NCBI GenBank assembly: GCA_963766365.1
Contig: CAVXZK010000001.1
Location: forward strand, 209,303-273,302
From: JALORV01 sp963766365
GTDB taxonomy: Bacteria > Pseudomonadota > Gammaproteobacteria > Burkholderiales > Burkholderiaceae_F
DNA length: 64,000 nucleotides
Reading direction: 5' to 3'
Below, in pieces: positions 38,036 to 46,218 of this stretch (position 1 is the first letter of the stretch; each line of letters begins with the position of its first letter). The position numbers and the translations under genes were made by a program. A model generated the notes under the pieces. The model made no database searches. It had not been told where the DNA came from and was given only the letters and a program-made list of their open reading frames with translations.

Positions 38036-38968
38036 TCAGCCGAGTTCCTTGACGAGCTGCGGCACCACCTCGAAGAGATCGCCCACGAGTCCGTAGTCCG
38101 CCACCGAGAAGATCGGGGCCTCCGGATCCTTGTTGATCGCAACGATGACTTTGGAGTCCTTCATGCCCGCCAGGTGCTGGATCGCGCCCGAGATCCCGAC
38201 CGCGATATACAACCCCGGGGCGACCACCTTGCCGGTCTGGCCGACCTGCCAGTCGTTCGGCGCATAGCCGGCATCCACGGCCGCCCGCGAGGCGCCCATC
38301 GCCGCGTTGAGCTTGTCCGCGAGGGGCTCCAGCAACTTGAAATTCTCCGCCGAGCCCATGCCGCGACCGCCGGAGATGACCACCTTCGCTCCCTGCAACT
38401 CGGGGCGATCCGATTTCGCGATGTCGCGACCGACAAAGCGCGAGCCGTCTCCCGCGCTGACTGCAGCGACGTTTTCGATGGCGGCCGAGCCGCCGTCGGC
38501 CGGCGCCGCGTCGAAGTTGGTCGTCCGCACCGTCACGACCTTGACCTTGTCGCCAGATTGCACGGTCGCGATCGCGTTACCCGCGTAGATCGGTCGGGTG
38601 AAGGTGTCCGCCGACTCGACACTGATGATGTCGGAGATCTGCGCGGCATCCAGCTTGGCTGCAACGCGCGGCATCACGTTCTTGCCGTAGGCGTCGGCCG
38701 CAGCAAAGACGTGCGAGTAGTTGCCAGCGACCGCCAGCACCTGGGCGGCCACCGCCTCGGCCAAGCCGTCCGCAAACTGCGGACCGTCGGCGGCAAGCAC
38801 CTTGCTGACGCCGCCGATCTTTGCCGCTGCCTGTGCGGCGCCGGCGACGTTGTGCCCGACGACCAGCACATGCACGTCTCCGGCTGCCTTGGAGGCTGCT
38901 GTCACCGCATTGAGCGTCGCACCCTTGATTGACGCGTTGTCGTGTTCCGCAAGTACGAGTGCAGTCAT
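38036..38968 (-). CDS. etfA: Electron transfer flavoprotein alpha subunit
   Basis: A 310-residue ETF alpha chain: MTALVLAEHDNASIKGATLN, and a C-terminal FAD domain with VISGGRGMGSAENFKLLEPL, GQTGKVVAPGLYIAVGISGA and IVAINKDPEAPIFSVADYG. It binds FAD and carries electrons from acyl-CoA dehydrogenases to ETF:quinone oxidoreductase. It is 8 bases downstream of etfB and upstream of the dehydrogenase. Confidence 0.97.
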   Translation of the reverse strand: MTALVLAEHDNASIKGATLNAVTAASKAAGDVHVLVVGHNVAGAAQAAAKIGGVSKVLAADGPQFADGLAEAVAAQVLAVAGNYSHVFAAADAYGKNVMPRVAAKLDAAQISDIISVESADTFTRPIYAGNAIATVQSGDKVKVVTVRTTNFDAAPADGGSAAIENVAAVSAGDGSRFVGRDIAKSDRPELQGAKVVISGGRGMGSAENFKLLEPLADKLNAAMGASRAAVDAGYAPNDWQVGQTGKVVAPGLYIAVGISGAIQHLAGMKDSKVIVAINKDPEAPIFSVADYGLVGDLFEVVPQLVKELG

Positions 38969-38976
38969 GGTCTGTC

Positions 38977-39726
38977 TCAGATGGCTTTGGCTTCGTTCTT
39001 CAGCTTGGCAACCAGTGTGGCGACATCGGGCACCTTGATGCCCGCCTTGCGCGACGGCGGCTCGGACACCTTCAGCGTCTTCAGGCGGGGCGTGACGTCG
39101 ACGCCCAGATCCACCGGCTTGATCGTCTCGAGCGGCTTCTTCTTTGCCTTCATGATGTTCGGCAGAGTCACGTAGCGCGGCTCGTTGAGGCGCAGGTCGG
39201 CGGTCACGACGGCAGGCAGGCTGATCGAGATCGTTTCCAGGCCGCCATCGACTTCGCGCGTGACTTCGGCGCGGCCGTCGGCGATCTTCAGCTTGGAGGC
39301 GAACGCGCCCTGCGGTACGTCGAGCAACGCGGCCAGCATCTGGCCGGTCTGGTTCGCATCGTCATCGATCGCCTGCTTGCCGACGATGATGAGGTTGGGC
39401 TTTTCCTTGTCGACGATTGCCTTCAGTAGCTTGGCGACCGCCAGCGGCTGCAGTTCGACATCGGTTTCAACCAGGATCCCGCGGTCGGCGCCGATCGCCA
39501 TCGCGGTGCGCAGCGTCTCCTGGCACTGCGGCACTCCGCAGGACACGGCGACCACCTCGGTCGCGACCCCGGCCTCCTTGAGGCGGACCGCCTCCTCGAC
39601 GGCAATCTCGTCGAAGGGATTCATCGACATCTTGACGTTGGCAATGTCGACGCCGCTACCGTCCGATTTGACCCGGACCTTGACGTTGTAGTCGACGACT
39701 CGCTTGACGGTGACGAGGACTTTCAT
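38977..39726 (-). CDS. etfB: Electron transfer flavoprotein beta subunit
   Basis: A 249-residue ETF beta chain: MKVLVTVKRVVDYNVKVRVK, NPFDEIAVEEAVRLKE, and the AMP-binding and signature region LIIVGKQAIDDDANQTGQML, then VTADLRLNEPRYVTLPNIMK. First gene of etfB-etfA-acyl-CoA dehydrogenase. The start is ATG at 39726, with a TATAAT 64 bases upstream. Confidence 0.97.
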   Translation of the reverse strand: MKVLVTVKRVVDYNVKVRVKSDGSGVDIANVKMSMNPFDEIAVEEAVRLKEAGVATEVVAVSCGVPQCQETLRTAMAIGADRGILVETDVELQPLAVAKLLKAIVDKEKPNLIIVGKQAIDDDANQTGQMLAALLDVPQGAFASKLKIADGRAEVTREVDGGLETISISLPAVVTADLRLNEPRYVTLPNIMKAKKKPLETIKPVDLGVDVTPRLKTLKVSEPPSRKAGIKVPDVATLVAKLKNEAKAI

Positions 39727-39789
39727 CGGGCTCGCTTCTTTCGAGGACGCACCAGGAACGGTGCTGCGCTTGATCGGAGAAACCGAAGG

Positions 39790-39795
39790 ATTATA
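39790..39795 (-). promoter_or_regulatory. -10 element upstream of etfB
   Basis: A perfect TATAAT on the minus strand, 64 bases before the etfB ATG. The expected -35 position holds only a GC-rich CGGGTG. A 7-bp hairpin CCCCCTC/GAGGGGG (39820-39836) lies just upstream, immediately after the preceding gene's stop, and may be a weak terminator without a T tract. Confidence 0.4.
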
Positions 39796-39839
39796 GGAGT
39801 CGGGGCACCCCTCACCCGCCCCCCTCCTAGAGGGGGCAC

Positions 39840-40268
39840 TCAGCGCAACACGAGCGCCTCGAACCAGGCCCAACCGCCTGCGACTAGCAGGTACCGGAAG
39901 AGCTTGCCGACGGCGAAGGCAGCGAGCGAGATCCAGGGACTGAAGCGCAGCCAGCCGGCGGCCACCGCGAGCGCATCCCCCACCAGCGGCACCCAGGAAA
40001 AGAGCAGCGCCCAGTAGCCGTATCGGTGCAGGTAGATGATTGACTTGTGGTGGACGCGATTCGGAATCAGGCGCCCGACCCAGTAGGACGTCAGGCCGCC
40101 GAGGGTGTTACCTACCGTGGCAACGCCGACCGCCTGCCACAGCGCCTCAGGATGCTTGTGCAGAACCGCAATGAGGACCACTTCGGAGCCGCCAGGCAAC
40201 ACGGTGGCCGCGATGAAGCTCGCAGCGAACAGCGCGATAAAGCCGGATTCGGCGGAGAAATCGAACAT
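39840..40268 (-). CDS. YqaA/DedA-like small membrane protein
   Basis: A 142-residue membrane protein. GLTSYWVGRLIP and the segment YGYWALLFSWVPLVGDALAV, with an arginine-containing helix start, match the SNARE-associated/DedA-like YqaA family. These are thought to act in membrane lipid or proton homeostasis. There are about four hydrophobic segments. Single gene, 75 bases after the FAD oxidoreductase. Confidence 0.78.
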   Translation of the reverse strand: MFDFSAESGFIALFAASFIAATVLPGGSEVVLIAVLHKHPEALWQAVGVATVGNTLGGLTSYWVGRLIPNRVHHKSIIYLHRYGYWALLFSWVPLVGDALAVAAGWLRFSPWISLAAFAVGKLFRYLLVAGGWAWFEALVLR

Positions 40269-40343
40269 GCAGCAGGCGCGGCGGGGCAGAGCCGGCGAGT
40301 CTAGCGGCGTGCTTTGCAACGGAAGCCCGGCTGCCCTCGGGAT

Positions 40344-41939
40344 TTACCGCAGGTCGCGCAGGATTTCCTGCGCGGCGTTGTGGCCCGGCGCACCGGTGAC
40401 GCCGCCGCCGGGATGCGCGCCCGAACCGCAGTGATACAGACCCTTCAGCGGCCCGCGATAGCGCGCGTAGCCCATGACCGGCCGCATCGAGAACAGCTGG
40501 TCGAGGGACAGCTGGCCATGGAAGATGTCGCCGCCGATGAGTCCGAACTCGTCTTCCAGGTCGCGCGGCGAGAGGGCGCGGTAGCCCAGCAGCGACGCGC
40601 GGAAGTTCGGGCAATGCGCATTCACGACATCGAAGATGCGCTCGATGGCGACGGGCTTGAGTTCCGACCAGTCCGCTTCGGGGTCGAAATGCTGGCAAAA
40701 GAGACTGGCCACGTGCAGACCGCGCGGAGTCAGCGTGTCATCGACGACGCTCGGAATCAGCATTTCGACGATCGGCTGCGCCGAGCAACCGTGCGCTTCG
40801 GCGTCATGCCAGGCACGATCCATGTACGGCAGCGAGGCGTCGAACACGATGCCGCTTCCGTGATGCGGTTGCGCCCGCGTGCCCGGAGCGGCGCGGAAAT
40901 CCGGCAGTTCGGAGAGCGCCACGTTCATTCGGAAAGACCCGGACCCGCACTTGTAGCGGCCGATCGCCTCGACGAACTCGGCCGGCAGGTCCGTTGGCGG
41001 TAGCAGGCGCTGGTATAGCAGCTTTGGATTGACGTTGGAGGCCACTGCGCGCGCGTGCAGCACCTCCCCGGACTCCAGCTCGACGCCGACCGCGCTGCCG
41101 CCTTCGACCCGCACCCGCGCGACCGGCGCATCGACGGTGATCTGCACGCCTCGCGCCCTGGCTTCGGCGGCCATCGCCTGCGTTATCGCGCCCATGCCGC
41201 CAATGGCGTGGCCCCATTTGCCCGGGTTGCCGTTGACCTCGCCGAAGCAGTGATGCAGGAGCACGTAGGCCGAGCCCGGTGCATAGGGACTCGCGTAGTT
41301 GCCGACGACGGAGTCCCAGCCCAGCACTCCCTTGAGCGGTTCGGACTCGAACCAGCTGTCGAGCCAGTCGCCGGCGCTCTTCGTGAAGACGTCAATGAGG
41401 TCGCGCTGGCCCTCCCGCGGCAGCCGCCCGAACTGCAGTAGCAGCTTCGCGCCGGCCACCAGGTCGCGCCAGCCTTCCACGACGAATGGCCCGCCGAGTT
41501 CTGGCGGTGCCTGCAGCACCCATTGCTTCAGTTGCTCGGCAAGCCGATCAAGCCGCGCGTAATACGCCGGCAGGCGCTCGGCATCGCGCGCGGAAAACTT
41601 TGCCACTTCGGCCTGCGTGGACGCGAGATCGCCGCCGAATCGCAGCGATCGTCCGTCCGGAAGAGGCACGAAGTTTGAAAACGGCCGCTCGACGACGCGC
41701 AGGCCGTGCTCGGCCAGGTGCAGGTCGCGAATGACTTTCGGGTTGAGCAGGCTGACCGTGTAGCTCGCCGTCGAATTGCGGAACCCCGGATGGAACTCCT
41801 CGGTAACGGCGGCGCCGCCGACGACGGCACGCCGTTCGACGACGCGCACTTTGAGGCCGGCGGCGGCGAGGTAGCAGGCGCAGGTCAGACCATTGTGGCC
41901 CGCGCCGATGATGACGACATCCAACCGCTCGGAAGGCAT
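40344..41939 (-). CDS. FAD-dependent oxidoreductase, phytoene desaturase/PYROXD2-like
   Basis: A 531-residue flavoprotein. The N-terminal Rossmann motif DVVIIGAGHNGLTCACYLAA is followed by VRVVERRAVVGGAAVTEEF. The C-terminal FAD-binding motif is YHCGSGAHPGGGVTGAPGHN. The family covers carotenoid desaturases and the less defined PYROXD2-like group. With no carotenoid synthesis genes nearby, the latter is more likely and the substrate is unknown. It is divergent from the hydrolase at 42012. Confidence 0.88.
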   Translation of the reverse strand: MPSERLDVVIIGAGHNGLTCACYLAAAGLKVRVVERRAVVGGAAVTEEFHPGFRNSTASYTVSLLNPKVIRDLHLAEHGLRVVERPFSNFVPLPDGRSLRFGGDLASTQAEVAKFSARDAERLPAYYARLDRLAEQLKQWVLQAPPELGGPFVVEGWRDLVAGAKLLLQFGRLPREGQRDLIDVFTKSAGDWLDSWFESEPLKGVLGWDSVVGNYASPYAPGSAYVLLHHCFGEVNGNPGKWGHAIGGMGAITQAMAAEARARGVQITVDAPVARVRVEGGSAVGVELESGEVLHARAVASNVNPKLLYQRLLPPTDLPAEFVEAIGRYKCGSGSFRMNVALSELPDFRAAPGTRAQPHHGSGIVFDASLPYMDRAWHDAEAHGCSAQPIVEMLIPSVVDDTLTPRGLHVASLFCQHFDPEADWSELKPVAIERIFDVVNAHCPNFRASLLGYRALSPRDLEDEFGLIGGDIFHGQLSLDQLFSMRPVMGYARYRGPLKGLYHCGSGAHPGGGVTGAPGHNAAQEILRDLR

Positions 41940-42011
41940 GTGACAGATCTTAAGCGGCTCGCCGAGGCACTCATCGGGGCCTGATCATCACCGGCAGCTC
42001 GTGGCGATGCG

Positions 42012-43091
42012 ATGATCGTGCGCATGGCTGCCGATTCGGACCGCGAACTGACGCGCCTGCTCGATCGCGGGCATGGCGTCCGCATCGCCTATCGGGTAAC
42101 GCCGGCGCAAGTGCGCGCACGGCTCCAGGCGCCAGATGGAGCCCTCGTTCTACTGCATGGACTGGCCAGCAACCTGACCCGCTGGAGCGAGTTCGTCGCG
42201 ACAACGCGGCTCGTCGAGCGCTGGGACGTGATCCGCGTCGATCTGAGGGGTCACGGAGATTCGATGACACGGCGCGTGATCGGGCTGGACCGTTGGTGCG
42301 AAGACCTGGCCGCCATCTGCGATGCCGAGGGCCATGCGAAGGCAGTGCTGGTCGGTCACAGCCTCGGTGCGCAGGTAGCGATGCACGCGGCCGCAACGCG
42401 GCCCGAGCGCGTGCGCGCGCTTGCATTGATCGACCCGGTCTTCGGCGCGGCCCTGCATGGACACTGGGCCCGAATCGCGCGGCTGCGCCCGCTGTTCGCC
42501 GCCTCGGCCGCGGTGGTCAGGGCCTGCAATTCGATCGGCCTGCACCGTGGAGCGCTGCCACCACTCGACCTGCGCACACTCGACGAGGAGGCGCGTCGCG
42601 CGCTCGGTTCCCCGGCCGCCGAGGCTGAGTTCGTGCGCCGCTACTCGTCCACCTGGGCCGACCTGCGTCATGTGCCGCTCGCGGTCTACCTGCAGGATCT
42701 GGTCGAGCTGTTCCGCGACGCGCCACCTCCGGCCACCATCTCGTGTCCGGTGCTGGCACTGCTTTCGCGGAGCGGAACCTTCGCGGACCCGGTCGAGACC
42801 GCCGAGATCGCCCGTGGTTTCCGACATGTGCAGGAGGTCGAGATCGCTTGCCAGCATTGGCCGCTGACCGAGCGTCCGGATGAAGTGCGCGGCGCAATCG
42901 AGCACTGGTGTGATTCGCTTGCGTCCGGGGAACCCGGGCGCCGTCGATCAGGACTTGAATGCGAGGACAGGCGACCGCGACCCTTCGACGAGCGAGGTGG
43001 CACCGGCGACGACCGCGGCCCGGATCTGCCGACCGATGATCGCGTTGCAGACGCAGATGTACTTCACCAAACTGTCCGCGCTCAGCGATAG
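42012..43091 (+). CDS. Alpha/beta hydrolase with aberrant C-terminal tail
   Basis: The hydrolase fold spans about residues 35-302: oxyanion region LVLLHGLASNLTRW, nucleophile elbow LVGHSLGAQV, and catalytic His in IACQHWPLTERP, after which IEHWCDSL ends the last helix. The remaining about 57 residues are charged and Arg/Asp-rich, without recognisable fold. They are the antisense of the bfd remnant at 42948-43067, and the stop overlaps the end of the converging iron-binding protein gene. The original stop has probably been lost. Substrate is unknown. Confidence 0.8.
   Translation: MIVRMAADSDRELTRLLDRGHGVRIAYRVTPAQVRARLQAPDGALVLLHGLASNLTRWSEFVATTRLVERWDVIRVDLRGHGDSMTRRVIGLDRWCEDLAAICDAEGHAKAVLVGHSLGAQVAMHAAATRPERVRALALIDPVFGAALHGHWARIARLRPLFAASAAVVRACNSIGLHRGALPPLDLRTLDEEARRALGSPAAEAEFVRRYSSTWADLRHVPLAVYLQDLVELFRDAPPPATISCPVLALLSRSGTFADPVETAEIARGFRHVQEVEIACQHWPLTERPDEVRGAIEHWCDSLASGEPGRRRSGLECEDRRPRPFDERGGTGDDRGPDLPTDDRVADADVLHQTVRAQR
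42948..43067 (-). pseudogene. Degenerate bacterioferritin-associated ferredoxin (bfd-like remnant)
   Basis: A 39-codon minus-strand frame from GTG at 43067 begins KYICVCNAIIGRQIRAAVVA then GATSL. This matches the N-terminus of Bfd, including the first two cluster cysteines (CxC). After that the homology fails and the frame stops at 42948; the second cysteine pair (CxxC) is absent. It lies 14 bases after the stop of the Fe3+-binding protein gene, where a Fur-controlled bfd would make sense. It overlaps the tail of the hydrolase on the other strand. Confidence 0.55.
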
Positions 43092-44155
43092 CCGACGCGG
43101 TCGAGGATGCGCTGGGCCGCGATCTGGTTCTTGCCAATTGTCGACACCGGAACGTTCTCGAACTTCGGTGTACCAAGCGCCGCCAGCGCCGGGTTATTGG
43201 TCTTCGCGCCCGTGACCGCCGGCCATTCGTTATTGCCGTTGGCGAAATAGGCTTGCGCCTGCGGGCTTGAGAGGTACTCGAGGAACAGCACTGCGTTTGC
43301 CTTGTTGGGCGCGTTCTTCGCGACGCCACCGCCCGAGATGTTGATGTGCGTTCCCGAGGTCGCCTGGTTTGGCCAGACGAACGCGACTTTCGCGACGATG
43401 TCCCTGTCCTTCGGATCGTCTGAGCGCACCAGCCGCAGCCAGTAGTAGGTGTTGGTGAGCGCAACACCACACTCGCCCGAGGCCACGCCCTTGATCTGGT
43501 CGGTGTCGCCCCCGCGCGGCGGACGCGCCATGTTGGCGACCATGCCCTTCGCCCATTCTTCCGTCTTCGCCTCGCCGTTGCGTTCGATCATCGCGCCGAT
43601 CAGCGACAGCATGTAGGGGTGCGAGCCGGAGCGCGTGCACACGAGCCCCTTGAGCCTGGGGTCTGCGAGCTTCTCGTAGGTATCGACGTCCGCCGGCTTC
43701 ACGCGCGCCTTGTCGTAGACGATGGCCCGTGCACGGGTCGAAAGGCCGTACCAGGTCCCGTCGTTGGAGCGCAGGTTTGCAGGAATGCGCTCATCGAGCG
43801 CCTTGGACTGGACCGGCTGGAACAGCCCGTCGATCTGGGCGCGCCACAGCCGCGCCGCATCGACCAGCAGGACAACATCCGCCGGGCTGTTCGCGCCTTC
43901 GGACTTCAACCGCTGAACCAGCTGTTCGTCGCCGAGCTCGATGCGGTTGACCTTGATGCCGCTTTGTTTCGTGAAGGTGTCGTAAAGCGCGTTGTCGGTC
44001 TGGTAGTGCCGTGCCGAATATAGGTTGAGCACCTTCTCCTGAGCCTGGCTGTCGATCGGCGCAAGCGCGGCGAACACGATGCCAGCGATAACAGTGAGTT
44101 GCAGGCCGCGGCGCAGCCAGCGCTCGGCGTTCCAGAAGGTTGGGATCGTTCTCAT
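43082..44155 (-). CDS. Fe(3+) ABC transporter substrate-binding protein (FbpA type)
   Basis: A 357-residue periplasmic binding protein. A Sec signal (arginine-rich start, hydrophobic stretch QLTVIAGIVFAALAP, cleavage near DSQAQE) is followed by VLNLYSARHYQTDNALYDTF, as in FbpA/FutA-type iron binders. The ligand region is YGLSTRARAIVYDK, with C-terminal GECGVALTNTYYWLRL. It captures ferric iron for an inner-membrane permease, which is not in this window. ATG at 44155 was chosen because it gives a normal signal peptide. A strong Fur box lies 68 bases upstream. Confidence 0.93.
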   Translation of the reverse strand: MRTIPTFWNAERWLRRGLQLTVIAGIVFAALAPIDSQAQEKVLNLYSARHYQTDNALYDTFTKQSGIKVNRIELGDEQLVQRLKSEGANSPADVVLLVDAARLWRAQIDGLFQPVQSKALDERIPANLRSNDGTWYGLSTRARAIVYDKARVKPADVDTYEKLADPRLKGLVCTRSGSHPYMLSLIGAMIERNGEAKTEEWAKGMVANMARPPRGGDTDQIKGVASGECGVALTNTYYWLRLVRSDDPKDRDIVAKVAFVWPNQATSGTHINISGGGVAKNAPNKANAVLFLEYLSSPQAQAYFANGNNEWPAVTGAKTNNPALAALGTPKFENVPVSTIGKNQIAAQRILDRVGYR

Positions 44156-44222
44156 GTCAGGGTCCGTAGTTCCACGCCATGGAGCGGCGAGTGGACCGAA
44201 CAATAGTGTCAAATCAAGCTAA

Positions 44223-44245
44223 ATGCAAATGATTCTCATTTGCAT
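44223..44245 (-). promoter_or_regulatory. Fur box upstream of the Fe3+-binding protein gene
   Basis: A perfect palindrome with two 10-base arms (ATGCAAATGA and TCATTTGCAT) around TTC. The inner 19 bases, GCAAATGATTCTCATTTGC, match the Fur consensus GATAATGATAATCATTATC at 13 positions. It lies between the iron gene and the NlpC gene, 68 bases before the former's ATG. Confidence 0.85.
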
Positions 44246-44298
44246 CGTATGACCCGAATCAAGGAAGGGTCAAACTGCTTGGCGCGGGGCCTTGTCGA

Positions 44299-44856
44299 TC
44301 AGGGTGTGACGCGAGAGTCCCAGAGGGCATCGCCCACGGCCCCGGCGGCCTGGGCCGTGGCCGCGGCGGCAACCTGCGGGCTAGCGACGCCACCGATACG
44401 TCGGGCCCCGTTGTAACGGGCGGTCCAGTACGGATCGTTCAGCCGGTCCACCCGCACGCGGCCACGGCGCGCGGGGGCGTGGACAAACTGACCCTCCCCG
44501 ACGTAAATGCCGACATGAGAGTAGCCGCGGCCGAGGGTGTTGAAGAACACGAGATCCCCAGGCGCGAGGTCGGCCCTGACCAGCGTTTCGCCCATCCGGC
44601 CCATCTCGTCCGCGCGGCGCGGCAGCGCCAGCCCGGCCGACTGACTGAAGACATACCCGACGAAACCGCTGCAATCAAAGCCGGCCGGCGTGCGGCCACC
44701 GTACCGGTACGGCACATCGACCAGTCCCAGCGCGTGTACGACGATTTCCACGCTCGGGCCGGTCATCGGCTGCGCTGGGGCGGCGGGGATGGCCAGCAGC
44801 AGGGCAAGGCCCACGCAAGCCCGCCAGTGCCCCTTTGACCCTCCGCGCCCGTGCAT
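44299..44856 (-). CDS. NlpC/P60 (C40) cell-wall peptidase, secreted
   Basis: A 185-residue protein with a signal peptide (ACVGLALLLAIPAAPAQP) and an NlpC/P60 domain. The catalytic Cys is in GFDCSGFVGYVF, with GDLVFFN, and the His is in YSHVGIYVGEGQFVHAP. Such enzymes cut peptide stems of peptidoglycan. The upstream in-frame ATG at 44928 would place 24 residues before the signal, so 44856 is preferred. Confidence 0.9.
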   Translation of the reverse strand: MHGRGGSKGHWRACVGLALLLAIPAAPAQPMTGPSVEIVVHALGLVDVPYRYGGRTPAGFDCSGFVGYVFSQSAGLALPRRADEMGRMGETLVRADLAPGDLVFFNTLGRGYSHVGIYVGEGQFVHAPARRGRVRVDRLNDPYWTARYNGARRIGGVASPQVAAAATAQAAGAVGDALWDSRVTP

Positions 44857-44949
44857 CGTGTGAAGCCGCCGCTGCCTGAAGTGGCGAAAACATAGCGCAT
44901 TCCAGCGAGAAAACCTAAAGGAGACCAAGGTTTAGGCCGATCAGTTACG

Positions 44950-44970
44950 CTAGATTCCGTCTAGATTCCG
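44950..44970 (+). repeat. Tandem 10-base direct repeat upstream of the response regulator
   Basis: CTAGATTCCG occurs at 44950-44959 and again at 44961-44970, an 11-base period (one helical turn). It ends 12 bases before the response-regulator ATG. A 6-11-6 inverted repeat AAACCT/AGGTTT lies at 44911-44933. Either could bind a regulator. Confidence 0.5.
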
Positions 44971-44982
44971 ACCACGGAACCC

Positions 44983-46218
44983 ATGGAATGCCGGCGTCGG
45001 AGCGCTGGCCCGCTGTTCCGCCACGAGGTTGGCTTGCCCACCGATACTGCCAAGAGTCCAGCGCCGTCCGCGCCACCCAAGCCGCGGGTGCTCATCGCCG
45101 ACGACTCCCGCATCGTGCGGGCGTCCATCGTCCAGCACATCCGCGACCGCTTCGATATCCGCGAAGTCCTGGACGGCGAGGCCGCCTGGCAGGCCATCCT
45201 GCTCGACTCGTCGATTCGCGTCGTGATCACCGACCTGACGATGCCGAAGGTCGACGGATTCGAGCTGCTGAACCGAGTGCGCAGCTCGAAAGTGCAGCGC
45301 ATCCGCGAACTGCCGATCGTCGTGATCTCCGCTGAGGACGAGGGCGCCGAGCGTGACCGGGCGGCGTCCCTCGGCGCGACTGATTTCATCCAGAAAGGGG
45401 TCGCTGCTGCCGAGTTGATCGCGCGTCTCGAAGTGCTGGTGCGGCTGTCGGCGACCCGTGAAGCACTGGCCGAAAGCCAGGCGTCGCTGGAATCGTCGCG
45501 CACCGTCGACGGCGAGACCGAGCTGCTGAACATGCCGTTCTTCGACAAGCAGGTCGAAAAGCTGATTTCATTCGCGCGACGCAATTTGTCCGACGTGGCA
45601 CTGATTTGCGTCCGGGTCGAACTGTCGTTGCCGCAGCAGGAAACCTGGGAAGGCGAAGTCGACCAGCGCATCAAACTGGTCGGTCGGACGCTGGCGGCGT
45701 CGATCCGACTGGAGGACCTCGGCACCCGTACCGACAAGTTCGAATTTTGCGTTGCAACACCGTCGTCCGGGCTGTCCGGCGTGCTGCGCTTCGCTGCGCG
45801 GCTGCGCAAGGTGCTCGAGAACGTCGAGGCGGCCGGTCCTGGGGTCGAGGTCTGGACCTGTATCGGGCTGTCCACCCTTTCGGAGGAATTGCGCCGCAGC
45901 GCGGAGGAACTTCGTGCGCTGGCTCAAAAGCGCGCGGCTCAGGCGCAGCAAAATCGCTCGCGCCGCATCATCCTCGGGACTTCGGAAGGCGTCGCGCCAG
46001 GTGCGATGGAACAGAAGGCCGAAGAAGGGTCGATGGACATCAACCTGGCGCTGGCACTGATCCGTGCCGGCCGGGCTGCCGAAGTGGTCGCACATCTGCC
46101 GAGACTCCTCGAACAGGTTGCGCCGCTGCTGAAGCTGGTGCGGCAACAGAAGGAACTACAAGCCACACCGGCGGAGGGAGGCAGCAGTCATGGCGAAGTA
46201 CAAGGAGTTCCACGCTAG
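44983..46218 (+). CDS. Response regulator with degenerate GGDEF domain
   Basis: A 411-residue protein. The receiver domain (about residues 34-150) has the acidic pair in RVLIADDSRIV, the phospho-acceptor Asp in VVITDLTMPKVDGF, the Ser of VVISAED and the Lys of FIQKG, so phosphorylation looks possible. A second domain (about 175-310) resembles a diguanylate cyclase (GETELLNMPFFDKQVEKLI), but the active-site position reads TDKFEF rather than GGDEF, so it is likely inactive. The C-terminal 80 residues are helical. It overlaps the prpE start by 29 bases. Confidence 0.82.
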   Translation: MECRRRSAGPLFRHEVGLPTDTAKSPAPSAPPKPRVLIADDSRIVRASIVQHIRDRFDIREVLDGEAAWQAILLDSSIRVVITDLTMPKVDGFELLNRVRSSKVQRIRELPIVVISAEDEGAERDRAASLGATDFIQKGVAAAELIARLEVLVRLSATREALAESQASLESSRTVDGETELLNMPFFDKQVEKLISFARRNLSDVALICVRVELSLPQQETWEGEVDQRIKLVGRTLAASIRLEDLGTRTDKFEFCVATPSSGLSGVLRFAARLRKVLENVEAAGPGVEVWTCIGLSTLSEELRRSAEELRALAQKRAAQAQQNRSRRIILGTSEGVAPGAMEQKAEEGSMDINLALALIRAGRAAEVVAHLPRLLEQVAPLLKLVRQQKELQATPAEGGSSHGEVQGVPR

